Assembly: GCF_008973665.1 (NCBI RefSeq)
Contig: NZ_WACP01000008.1
Span: 199,752-263,751 of the forward strand
Direction: 5' to 3'
Source of the DNA: Paenibacillus tengchongensis
GTDB lineage: Bacteria; Bacillota; Bacilli; Paenibacillales; Paenibacillaceae
Length of the DNA stretch: 64,000 nt
The notes under the pieces are model-generated. The model did not search any database. It saw only the letters and a program-made list of their open reading frames with translations, and was not told the origin of the DNA. Positions within the stretch are counted from its first letter, which is position 1, and every line of letters begins with the position of its first letter. Positions 42,642 through 50,848 of the stretch are shown one piece after another. The position numbers were made by a program, and so were the translations under genes.

Positions 42642-44573
42642 ATGGCACGTTATTTTAACGGCAAGGAAATTGAATTGCTGGCACCGGCCGGAACCTTCGA
42701 TATTTTTAATGAAGTGATCCGCTCGGCCTGCGATGCCGTCTATTTCGGCGGTCCTGTACTTAACATGCGCATGATGCGCAAAGGCTACAATCTTTCACAT
42801 GAAGAAATCATTCAGGCGATAGATATTGCCCACAGCCTCGGCAAGAAGGTCTATATCACGGTCAACAATCTGTTCAGCGAAGAGGATGTGGAGGAGTCCA
42901 GGGAGTATCTGCGGTTTCTGGACGGCGCCAAGCCGGATGCGCTGATCGTTCAGGATATGGCTGTGCTGGAGCTGATCCGCGAGATGGGGCTTACGCTTCC
43001 GGTTCACGCCTCGGTCATGATGAATGTGCATAATCTGGAGATGATCTACGCCCTGCGCGATCTCGGCGTAAGCCGGGTAGTCACCTCCCGCGAGATGGAC
43101 CTGCAGACGGCCAGGCTGCTGGGGCAGCAAAGCGGGATGGAGCTGGAGTATTTTGTCCATGGGGATATGTGCTCCGTGCACGGGGCTAACTGCTATTTCA
43201 GCTCCCAGGTGTTCGGCATGAGCAGCAACCGGGGGAAATGCATGAAGCCGTGCCGCTGGGACTACAGGATCAAGAAGGACGGCTTCATCTACCCGGCCGA
43301 GTATCCGCTGGCGGTCAAGGATATGTACATGTACGAGCATCTGCCGGAACTGATCGAATCGGGCATTACCTCCTTCAAAATCGAAGGCCGGATGCGCGAT
43401 AAGGAGTTCATGGTAGCGCTGGCGAACAGCTACGGACAAGCGATTGACCGTTATATCGAGGACCCGCTGTCCTTTGACCGCAAGGTTGACGCCCAGAAGC
43501 TTTACCGCAGCCGCAAGCGCGATTTCTCCACCGCTTATGCCTTTGGCAAGCCGGGCTTGTCCAATATTAACCGCCGCTATGAAGGGACGGGCAAGTTCTA
43601 CAGTACCGGCAAAGTATTCAGTACCCCGACCGCTGAACGCGAACTGTCCGGGACACGCGTGGCGCAGCTGCGCGAACGGCTGGGTGAAGCGAAACGGAGC
43701 AAGCCGGCGGAGCCGGAGCTGGCGGTGCGGGTCAACAATATGGCACAGGCCAAGCTGGCACTGGAGATGGGCGTCGATACGCTGTATTTGCCGGGGGATG
43801 TGTTTGAACCGGACCGGCCGTTCAGCAAGCAAGACATTAAGGAACTGGGCGCGCTTAAAGGCAGCACCAAGCTCATTCTCGGCATGCCGCGGATGATGAC
43901 GGAGCAGCACTTCAGCCAATATGACCATTTGCTCAGCGGAGAGCGGCTGCCGATTGACGGGCTGCTGGTTACCAACCTTGGCGCGATCCGCCGTTTTGGA
44001 CGGATGGGCTATCCGTTGCTCGGGGATGTGAACCTGAATGTATACAACCATCTTTCCGCCGGATTGTATGCCAGTCTGGGCCTCGACAAGCTGACGGTTT
44101 CACCGGAGATGACGCTGGAGCACTTCGCGACCTTTGCTTCCCGCTGCGAGCAGCCGCTGGAAATGGTGGTGCACGGCTCTCCGGCGCTGATGTACATGGA
44201 GCATGACCTGTTCGAGAATACGGAAGTCATGGAGCCGATTGGTGAAGAGGACAACCGGTTCGTGCGCAACGATGTGCTCGTGCTGATGACGGATAAGGGT
44301 GAGAATCCAGTCTACCGTGACCAATACGGCCGCTGCCACCTGCTGTTCTCCAAAGAGCTGTGTTATCTGCCAATGCTGCAGGAGCTGAAGGGTATGGGTA
44401 TTGCCAGCTTCCGGATCGAAGCCGCTACATATACTGTGGAGGAACTGCGGGCCATTATTACAGCCTATCAGACGGCGATACAAGATAGCGGTGATGCTGC
44501 TGCAGAAGAAATGCTGGGCGGCCTGAAGCCGGTATATGCGGGCTTTACGCTGGGTTCGCTGCAATTCAATTAA
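42642..44573 (+). CDS. Peptidase U32 family protein
   Basis: 643 residues. Seen: the U32 N-terminal barrel (ELLAPAGTFDIFNEVIRSACDAVYFGG) and the U32 signature region EYFVHGDMCSVHGANCYFSS with further cysteines in GKCMKPCRW, a pattern that in TrhP/RlhA/UbiU-V relatives ligates a [4Fe-4S] cluster. A C-terminal domain of unknown role follows. Several U32 proteins act in prephenate-dependent tRNA/rRNA hydroxylation or oxygen-independent quinone hydroxylation, not proteolysis. RBS AGGGGGAAA; the 20-bp gap to ecfT suggests co-transcription. Next to a prenyltransferase and quinone genes, a link to quinone chemistry is possible but unproven. Confidence 0.88.
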   Translation: MARYFNGKEIELLAPAGTFDIFNEVIRSACDAVYFGGPVLNMRMMRKGYNLSHEEIIQAIDIAHSLGKKVYITVNNLFSEEDVEESREYLRFLDGAKPDALIVQDMAVLELIREMGLTLPVHASVMMNVHNLEMIYALRDLGVSRVVTSREMDLQTARLLGQQSGMELEYFVHGDMCSVHGANCYFSSQVFGMSSNRGKCMKPCRWDYRIKKDGFIYPAEYPLAVKDMYMYEHLPELIESGITSFKIEGRMRDKEFMVALANSYGQAIDRYIEDPLSFDRKVDAQKLYRSRKRDFSTAYAFGKPGLSNINRRYEGTGKFYSTGKVFSTPTAERELSGTRVAQLRERLGEAKRSKPAEPELAVRVNNMAQAKLALEMGVDTLYLPGDVFEPDRPFSKQDIKELGALKGSTKLILGMPRMMTEQHFSQYDHLLSGERLPIDGLLVTNLGAIRRFGRMGYPLLGDVNLNVYNHLSAGLYASLGLDKLTVSPEMTLEHFATFASRCEQPLEMVVHGSPALMYMEHDLFENTEVMEPIGEEDNRFVRNDVLVLMTDKGENPVYRDQYGRCHLLFSKELCYLPMLQELKGMGIASFRIEAATYTVEELRAIITAYQTAIQDSGDAAAEEMLGGLKPVYAGFTLGSLQFN

Positions 44574-44666
44574 TGGTTTAATTTTTAAATACTTCGGTGA
44601 TAGAATAGATTTGGGATATTGGATATCGCAGAAAGTACTTTTTTTCACAAATAGGAGGAACAACGG

Positions 44667-45974
44667 ATGGAAGCTCAACCCTATATCGGCAGAGAGGCGG
44701 TTGCCGCCAAGCGCAAGCAATATTTCTATCCTTGCACCGCCCATTTCTACCGCGATGCGCCGCAGCTGGTGCGGGGAAGCATGCAATATGTCTATGACGA
44801 GAACGGCAGGGAGTATAAGGATTTCTTCGCCGGTGTGTCTGTAGTCGCCTGCGGGCATTGCAACCCGGCGATTACCGGCCGGACGATCGAGCAGCTGCAG
44901 CTGCTGCAGCATACCTCGACCATCTACCTGACCCAGCCGAATGTCGATCTGGCGGAGCGGCTGGAGCAGGTGCTGCCCGGGAATCTGCGGCGCAGCTTCT
45001 TCGTGAACAGCGGCTCGGAGGCCAATGAAGGCGCGCTGCTGCTGGCGCGGATGCATACCGGCCGCAAGGGCTTCATCGCGCTGGAGAGCGGCCTGCACGG
45101 GCGGACCAATCTGACCATGAGCGTTACCGGTCTGGCCATGTGGCGGACGGACAACTATCTGGACGAGGATGTCACCTTCATTGAACGGCCGTATCAGCCC
45201 GGGATGACGCTGGAAGCGGCGGCTGAGGTCTCGCTAAACAGCTTGAGACGCGTGCTCGCCGAGAAGGGGGACGGTATTGCGGCTATGATCGTGGAGCCTA
45301 TCCAGGGCAACGGCGGCATGGTGATGCCGGTCTCCTGGTATTTCCGCGAGGTCAAGCAACTGCTGGAGCAATACGGCGTGCTGCTGATCGACGATGAGAT
45401 TCAGACCGGCTACGGGCGCACAGGCGCAATGTTTGCCATTGAGCACTTTGGCGTGGTTCCCGATATTATCAGTATGGCCAAAGCACTCGGCAACGGTGTT
45501 CCCGTTGCGGCCTTCGCCACGACGGATGAAATCGCCGCCTCGCTGAACCGGCCTTCGGCCTCCACCTTCGGGGGCAATCCGGTCTCGGCGGCCACGGCCC
45601 TGGCTGTACTGGACTACATTGAGAGTCAGCGGCTGCCGGAGCGTTCAGCGGAGCTGGGCGCGCAGCTGAAGCAGGGTCTCCTGTCCCTGCAGGAGCGCTA
45701 TCCGGCGCTGGTGGCCGATGTCCGGGGAACCGGACTGATGCTCGGTGCGGAGCTGCAGGCGTCAGATGCAGCCGCCGCCGCTGTGCTTACAGACGATGTG
45801 CTGGAGGCGATGAAGGAGCGCGGCTATCTGATCGGCAAGAATGGAGTAGGCCGCAATGTGCTTGCCTTCCAGCCGCCGATGGTCATTACTGCGGAAGATG
45901 TGGACGGACTGCTGCAGAACCTGCAGGAAGTGCTGGCACACTGTGAAAAAGAAATGCTTTCTTCCGGAAAGTGA
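44667..45974 (+). CDS. Class-III PLP-dependent aminotransferase (AGXT2/aspartate aminotransferase family)
   Basis: 435-residue cytosolic transaminase. Seen: FFAGVSVVACGHCNP, the phosphate-binding SGSEANEGALLLAR, LIDDEIQTGYGRTG (Asp contacting the pyridinium ring) and the PLP lysine in IISMAKALGNGVP. It has the class-III layout of alanine-glyoxylate and omega-amino acid transaminases; substrate cannot be assigned from sequence. RBS AGGAGGAAC before ATG 44667. The gap of 93 bp after the U32 gene has no terminator. Confidence 0.9.
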   Translation: MEAQPYIGREAVAAKRKQYFYPCTAHFYRDAPQLVRGSMQYVYDENGREYKDFFAGVSVVACGHCNPAITGRTIEQLQLLQHTSTIYLTQPNVDLAERLEQVLPGNLRRSFFVNSGSEANEGALLLARMHTGRKGFIALESGLHGRTNLTMSVTGLAMWRTDNYLDEDVTFIERPYQPGMTLEAAAEVSLNSLRRVLAEKGDGIAAMIVEPIQGNGGMVMPVSWYFREVKQLLEQYGVLLIDDEIQTGYGRTGAMFAIEHFGVVPDIISMAKALGNGVPVAAFATTDEIAASLNRPSASTFGGNPVSAATALAVLDYIESQRLPERSAELGAQLKQGLLSLQERYPALVADVRGTGLMLGAELQASDAAAAAVLTDDVLEAMKERGYLIGKNGVGRNVLAFQPPMVITAEDVDGLLQNLQEVLAHCEKEMLSSGK

Positions 45975-46025
45975 TTTAAAATAGTGGCATCTAAGCTGCA
46001 TCAAGGGGAAAGAGGCTAGGCAATT

Positions 46026-46910
46026 ATGGTTATTATCAACGCATTTAAGACAACTGCGCTGAAGCTGAAAATGTTCAGCGAACTGGTCATGTTCTCGCAC
46101 ACGTTGTTTTCGCTGCCGTTCGCAGTGATCTCCATGGTGTGGGCGGCCGGCGGCTGGCCTTCCGGGCATATGATGCTCTGGGGACTAATTGCTTTAATCG
46201 GTGCGCGTAACGGCGCCAATGCCTTCAACCGGCTTGTGGATCGTTCCTTCGACGGCCAGAACCCGCGCACCGCGCACCGGCATTTGCCGCAGCGGCTGCT
46301 GGCGGAGAAGGAAGTTGTTTTGTTCATTATTATCAACTATGCCGTATTTATCGTCGCCTCCGGCATGCTCAACCTGCTCTGTCTGGTGCTGTCGCCGGTG
46401 GCCATCGTGCTGATCTCATCCTATTCCTATACGAAGCGCTTTACCTTTCTCAGCCATCTGTACTTGGGCTTTGTTATTGCATCGGCCCCGATCGGCGCAT
46501 GGTTTGCCGTCACCGGCAGCATCGCTTTTACCCCGTTTGTCCTCGGTACGGTGGTGATGCTCTGGATTGCCGGCTTTGATATTATTTACGGCACCCAGGA
46601 CATCGAGTTCGACCGGCGGCACGGCTTGTGGTCGATTCCCAGCTTCTTCGGACTGGAGAATGCACTCAAGATTGCCAGAGCCCTTCATTTCATTATGGTG
46701 CTGCTGCTGCTCTTCCTCTTTGTCTGGATGGATATGGGCTGGATGTATCTGGCGGGCATCGGGGTGGCGACCCTGCTGCTGATGACCGAGCACCGGATAA
46801 TCAAGCCGACGAACCGCAAGCTGATGAAGGTGGCTTCGTATAACCTGAATCAGGTTATCAGCATGGTCATTTTGTTTTGCACGTTGATCGATTATTTCCT
46901 GGTAAGATAA
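46026..46910 (+). CDS. UbiA-type polyprenyltransferase (4-hydroxybenzoate/menaquinone-precursor prenyltransferase)
   Basis: Membrane enzyme joining a polyprenyl chain to an aromatic acid. Seen in 294 residues: eight to nine helices, first Asp-rich motif NRLVDRSFD (NxxxDxxxD) followed by NPRTAHR, and second motif DIIYGTQDIEFD. NPRTAxR is characteristic of the UbiA/MqnP branch rather than MenA, so the substrate may be a futalosine-pathway intermediate or hydroxybenzoate. In the Listeria electron transfer locus the analogous step (DmkA) makes demethylmenaquinone. Which quinone is made here is open. Followed by a terminator. Confidence 0.85.
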   Translation: MVIINAFKTTALKLKMFSELVMFSHTLFSLPFAVISMVWAAGGWPSGHMMLWGLIALIGARNGANAFNRLVDRSFDGQNPRTAHRHLPQRLLAEKEVVLFIIINYAVFIVASGMLNLLCLVLSPVAIVLISSYSYTKRFTFLSHLYLGFVIASAPIGAWFAVTGSIAFTPFVLGTVVMLWIAGFDIIYGTQDIEFDRRHGLWSIPSFFGLENALKIARALHFIMVLLLLFLFVWMDMGWMYLAGIGVATLLLMTEHRIIKPTNRKLMKVASYNLNQVISMVILFCTLIDYFLVR

Positions 46911-46916
46911 GTTAAG

Positions 46917-46960
46917 GCGGCAATTCCCGAGCATGATGACCGGGAACTGCCGCCTTTTTT
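46917..46960 (+). terminator. Intrinsic terminator of the UbiA-type gene
   Basis: GGCGGCAATTCCCG (46917-46930) pairs with CGGGAACTGCCGCC (46941-46954), then TTTTTT. The following 46961-47187 is AT-rich promoter DNA of the lyase gene with no other feature seen. Confidence 0.92.
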
Positions 46961-47187
46961 GATTGATTTGGACAGGACATATCTATAGTCTTAATGGTTT
47001 CGTACCTTATCGCTGTCGAAAGCTTGCTTTACAGGTAATTTTGCAGGACTAACCTCAAAGATAATCAAAAATTACTGTATAAAATCAAAATTCATGATAT
47101 GAAAATATGTAATTATATGTAATAATCGCTGGTGGATTCTATTGTAATATTACAAGTTTACTAAATTATGAGAAGGAGGCTTTACAA

Positions 47188-49053
47188 ATGAGTAAGCGGT
47201 TACACATGTTGGGTTTCAGGTCTGTCATTGTGTTTGTGTTGTTTGCACTGATCCTTCAGGGCCTGGTACAGGTCCCGTCTGCATCGGCCGCCGCAGCCAG
47301 GCAAGCGGAGAAGCTGAACCGCGGAGTGGTGGCGGTGAAAGTGTCAGGGGGCGTCTTCGTCAGCTGGCGGCTGCTCGGCACAGAGGATTTGTCGGTAAGC
47401 TTTAATCTGTACCGCAGCGGGACCAAGGTTAATTCCAGCCCGATTATCGGCAGTACCAATTATCAGGACAGTGCAGGCACTACGTCTTCAACCTACACCG
47501 TACGGGCAATCGTCAACGGGACGGAACAGGCGGCTTCACCGGCAGCCAGTGTATGGAGCAACAATTATCTTGACGTGCCGATTCAGATTCCGGCAGGCGG
47601 CACTACGCCCGACGGCGTCAGCTACACCTATAGTGCCAATGATGCCAGTGTCGGTGATCTGGACGGGGACGGAGATTATGAAATTGTGTTGAAATGGGAC
47701 CCATCCAATTCCAAGGATAACTCGCAGAGCGGGTACACAGGCAATGTGTATCTTGATGCCTATGAGCTGAACGGTACGCGGCTCTGGCGGATTGATCTCG
47801 GAAAGAATATCCGGGCCGGCGCGCATTACACGCAATTTCTTGTATATGATTTCAACGGAGACGGCAAAGCCGAGGTGGTCTGCAAAACCGCAGACGGCAC
47901 CGTGGATGGCGGCGGGACAGTAATTGGCAGCGCCAGCGCCGACTACCGGAACTCCAGCGGTTATATTCTTACAGGTCCAGAGTACCTGACGGTATTCAAC
48001 GGCCAGAACGGCAAAGTGCTCAAGACCATTGATTACGTGCCGGCACGCGGAACGGTATCCAGTTGGGGCGACAGCTACGGCAACCGCGTAGACCGTTTCC
48101 TGGCTGGAGTCGCTTATCTGGACGGTGTCCATCCAAGCATCATTATGGCTCGCGGCTATTATACCCGTTCGGTGGTGGTGGCTTTTAACTGGGACGGCAG
48201 CTCGTTGACGCGCAAGTGGACCTTCGACAGCAACAGCTCCACTAATTCCGGAACAGCGGGCCAGGGCAACCACAGCCTGAGCGTAGCCGATGTGGATAAT
48301 GACGGCAAGGACGAAATCATTTATGGCGCATTGACCATCGATGATAACGGGGCGAAGTTGTATAATACCGGACTTGGACACGGGGATGCCCTGCATGTCG
48401 GCGATCTTAATCCGAACCGCGCCGGCCTGGAAGTCTTCAAGGTGATGGAGAACACAAGCGCTGCCTATGGCGCAGCCGTATGGGATGCTGCGAACGGTAC
48501 GGTCCTGTGGGGCGTAAATACTGGGGCGGATACCGGACGCGGCATGGCGGCTGACATTGATCCTAACTATCCCGGAGAAGAGGTATGGGCCAGCAATGGA
48601 GTAGGGCTGTACTCGATTACCGGAACCAAGATCAGCAGCTCGACGCCTTCGATCAACTTCGGGATCTGGTGGGACGGTGATTTGTCGCGGGAACTGCTGG
48701 ACGGTGTCAAAATTGACAAGTGGAACCCGTCCAGCAGTTCCGTGTCTAACCTGCTGACCGGTGCCAGTGTAGCTTCCAACAACGGCACCAAGGCGACGCC
48801 AAGCCTGCAGGCCGATCTGCTCGGCGATTGGCGGGAGGAGGTCATCTGGCGCAAATCCGATAACACCGCCCTGCGCATCTATACGACTACTGCCGTCACA
48901 GCGAACAAAATCTATACCCTGATGCATGATCCAGTTTACCGGCTGAGCATCGCCTGGCAGAACACAGCTTACAACCAGCCGCCGCATACGGGCTTCTTTC
49001 TCGGCAACGGCATGGGCGCTGTCGTCAAGCCCAATATATACGTGGTGCCTTAA
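47188..49053 (+). CDS. yesW: Secreted rhamnogalacturonan lyase, polysaccharide lyase family 11
   Basis: Cleaves the rhamnogalacturonan-I backbone of pectin outside the cell. Seen in 621 residues: signal peptide ending PSASAAA, N-terminal Ig-like part (GVVAVKVSGGVFVSWRLLG), and an eight-bladed propeller with repeated calcium-binding loops such as DLDGDGDYE, DFNGDGKAE and DVDNDGKDE. Also GNHSLSVAD, GHGDALHVGDLNP and the C-terminal HDPVYRLSIAWQNTAYNQPPH (split). Matches B. subtilis YesW/YesX. It stands alone inside the electron transfer region with its own terminator and no other pectin genes nearby. Confidence 0.92.
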   Translation: MSKRLHMLGFRSVIVFVLFALILQGLVQVPSASAAAARQAEKLNRGVVAVKVSGGVFVSWRLLGTEDLSVSFNLYRSGTKVNSSPIIGSTNYQDSAGTTSSTYTVRAIVNGTEQAASPAASVWSNNYLDVPIQIPAGGTTPDGVSYTYSANDASVGDLDGDGDYEIVLKWDPSNSKDNSQSGYTGNVYLDAYELNGTRLWRIDLGKNIRAGAHYTQFLVYDFNGDGKAEVVCKTADGTVDGGGTVIGSASADYRNSSGYILTGPEYLTVFNGQNGKVLKTIDYVPARGTVSSWGDSYGNRVDRFLAGVAYLDGVHPSIIMARGYYTRSVVVAFNWDGSSLTRKWTFDSNSSTNSGTAGQGNHSLSVADVDNDGKDEIIYGALTIDDNGAKLYNTGLGHGDALHVGDLNPNRAGLEVFKVMENTSAAYGAAVWDAANGTVLWGVNTGADTGRGMAADIDPNYPGEEVWASNGVGLYSITGTKISSSTPSINFGIWWDGDLSRELLDGVKIDKWNPSSSSVSNLLTGASVASNNGTKATPSLQADLLGDWREEVIWRKSDNTALRIYTTTAVTANKIYTLMHDPVYRLSIAWQNTAYNQPPHTGFFLGNGMGAVVKPNIYVVP

Positions 49054-49071
49054 GTGATATCAATGTATTAA

Positions 49072-49114
49072 AAAAAGCATTTGCCCCTCCTCCGTGGAAG
49101 GGCGAATGCTTTTT
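49072..49114 (+). terminator. Intrinsic terminator of the lyase gene (bidirectional)
   Basis: AAAAAGCATTTGCCC (49072-49086) pairs with GGGCGAATGCTTTTT (49100-49114). It lies between convergent genes. Confidence 0.9.
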
Positions 49115-49206
49115 AGATGACAGGGCTTTTGGGATGCCCTGCCATGGTGCTGGTGAGCTGCCGTTCACAGTGGAGTGTCCGGGGCTCAGTGCCATTGCTG
49201 CACTTT

Positions 49207-50187
49207 TTAGCGGTCGCGGCCCGAGAAATACTCCAGCAGCGTCAGCAGATCGCTGTAAGCCGGGTAGCCGGACAACTGCTTAGCCAGCCTCTCGGCTTCG
49301 AACAGAATCTCCCGGCTGAACTGCTCGGTGCGGGCCAGCGCGCCGCTGCCGCTGATCAGCTCCAGCACATGGGTGATCTCCTCCGGCGATGAGGAAGGGC
49401 CGATAGCGCGGATAGCCGGTGCAATAGACTCGTCTTCCAGGGCGAACAGCACCGGCAGCGTGACTTGCCCGTGCTGCAGGTCACTGCCGGCCGGCTTGCC
49501 GAGCACATCAGCCGACTGGGTGAAGTCCAGCAGATCGTCCTGAATTTGAAAGGACATACCCAGCGCTTCACCGAAGCGGTACAGAATCCCGGCCACTTCT
49601 TCGGAGCTTTCAGCGGCCAGAGCGCCGACCCGCAGGCAGGTAGCCATGAGCAGGGCAGTCTTATTGCGCGACTTCTCCAGATAGTCCTCAATGGTCAGGC
49701 TGTAATCGTAGGCATGCGCCAGCTGCTGGTACTCTCCCAGGCAGAGCTGTGCGGTCGCCACTGCGGACAGATCGTGCACATACCGGTTCTTGTCCCCGGT
49801 ATATTTGCTGAGCAGCTCGATGACTCTGGATGACATATAGTTGCCGATGTGGACGGCGGAGAGCACGCCGGTCTTCATATGCAGCGCAGCTTCGCCGCGC
49901 CGCAGCTCGGCCCCGTCGATAATATCATCATGAATCAAAGAAGCCGCATGAATGAATTCGGCGGCGGCGGCCAGTTGAAGCACCCTCCGCCCCGGAGCCG
50001 AGGGGCCGAAACGGCTGCCAACGATGAGCAGAAGCGGACGGAGACGTTTGCCGCCGGAGCGGACGAGCTCCAGAATGCTTTGCGCCAGCTGCGAATGCTT
50101 GGGAACATCTTTATCGCGGGTCACGAGATTTTCAATCTCGCGGTTGATTTCGTTCAGATCTATGTGTAGTGCTTCATGCAGCTTCAT
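49207..50187 (-). CDS. dmkB: Polyprenyl diphosphate synthase, large subunit (HepT/DmkB-like)
   Basis: Makes the long isoprenoid chain for quinones. Seen in 326 residues from ATG 50187: GGKRLRP, first Asp-rich motif in SLIHDDIIDGAELRRG, and the second in FQIQDDLLDFTQSADVLGKPAGSD (split), both intact. AGGTGGG precedes ATG 50187; a GTG at 50199 would add four residues. It starts about 16 bp after the small HepS-like gene, an order matching the two-subunit heptaprenyl diphosphate synthase. In Listeria DmkB belongs to the electron transfer locus. Chain length cannot be read reliably by eye. Confidence 0.88.
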   Translation of the reverse strand: MKLHEALHIDLNEINREIENLVTRDKDVPKHSQLAQSILELVRSGGKRLRPLLLIVGSRFGPSAPGRRVLQLAAAAEFIHAASLIHDDIIDGAELRRGEAALHMKTGVLSAVHIGNYMSSRVIELLSKYTGDKNRYVHDLSAVATAQLCLGEYQQLAHAYDYSLTIEDYLEKSRNKTALLMATCLRVGALAAESSEEVAGILYRFGEALGMSFQIQDDLLDFTQSADVLGKPAGSDLQHGQVTLPVLFALEDESIAPAIRAIGPSSSPEEITHVLELISGSGALARTEQFSREILFEAERLAKQLSGYPAYSDLLTLLEYFSGRDR

Positions 50188-50202
50188 TGGTTGTCCCACC
50201 TG

Positions 50203-50652
50203 TCAAATGGCTTTGCTTGCACGGCCCCGCTGCCGGCGCTCCTGGAGGAGGTACTCTGACATTTCAGCCGCCGGATTATGCTCCGCAAAGTCTCCATTTG
50301 AACGTCTGATTTGCAGCTTCTTGATGGAAGGCGCCAGATAGGCGACGAGATCGAGTTCACGGTATTTAATGGCAAACTGCAGATACAAGCTGTACAGATA
50401 ATCGCCATCCAAAATATTGCGGGTCAGATCGGGATGATGCGGGATGCATTCCTGATGGCGCCTGGCGGCTAAAGTAAGAATGATATATAGACCGAGCAGA
50501 TGAACTTTGCGTTCATATTGCAGATCATTGCCGTCCAGTGCCGGGAGCAGTGGCTCGCATTCCGCCGGAGAGAGATGCAGCTGAATTCCGGCAATGGGCG
50601 ACATTTCAGCCTCCAGCAGCCGGAAAGTATCTGTAATAAGTTGATTGTTCAC
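50203..50652 (-). CDS. Short heptaprenyl diphosphate synthase component I-like protein (HepS-like)
   Basis: 149 residues from GTG 50652, chosen because AAGGAGAGG lies five bases upstream; the frame continues back to 50787 without an RBS. Seen: a helical protein with DGDYLYSLYLQFAIKYRELDLVAYLAPSIKK (split), resembling the HepS core GDYxxGLYYxLLAxxxDIELIxxLSxAIxEIN. HepS of B. subtilis is about 250 residues, so this is a shortened version. It directly precedes the catalytic subunit. Inference: regulatory subunit setting chain length. The family match is by pattern and not certain. Confidence 0.6.
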   Translation of the reverse strand: MNNQLITDTFRLLEAEMSPIAGIQLHLSPAECEPLLPALDGNDLQYERKVHLLGLYIILTLAARRHQECIPHHPDLTRNILDGDYLYSLYLQFAIKYRELDLVAYLAPSIKKLQIRRSNGDFAEHNPAAEMSEYLLQERRQRGRASKAI

Positions 50653-50744
50653 AAGATCCTCTCCTTCTTGTCGGGTTTGCCGGAAGCAACCATGTCCCTG
50701 ATGATCCCACAAAACCCGTTGCACTTTCACCTTGTTAAACAAGG

Positions 50745-50775
50745 AGAGTAATGTGTCACAAGGACACATTACTCT
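50745..50775. other. Perfect 13-bp inverted repeat between ndh2 and the hepS-like gene
   Basis: AGAGTAATGTGTC (50745-50757) and GACACATTACTCT (50763-50775) around ACAAG. An adjacent shorter repeat CCTTGTTTAACAAGG lies on its promoter-proximal side. It could be a terminator without a T-run, an operator, or an mRNA-processing hairpin. Confidence 0.6.
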
Positions 50776-50848
50776 TAAGAATAACATATTCAGCTAAGGT
50801 AAGCTTTCATGCTTTTATCTTTGGCTATCATGCAGCCTAGGCTGAGCG

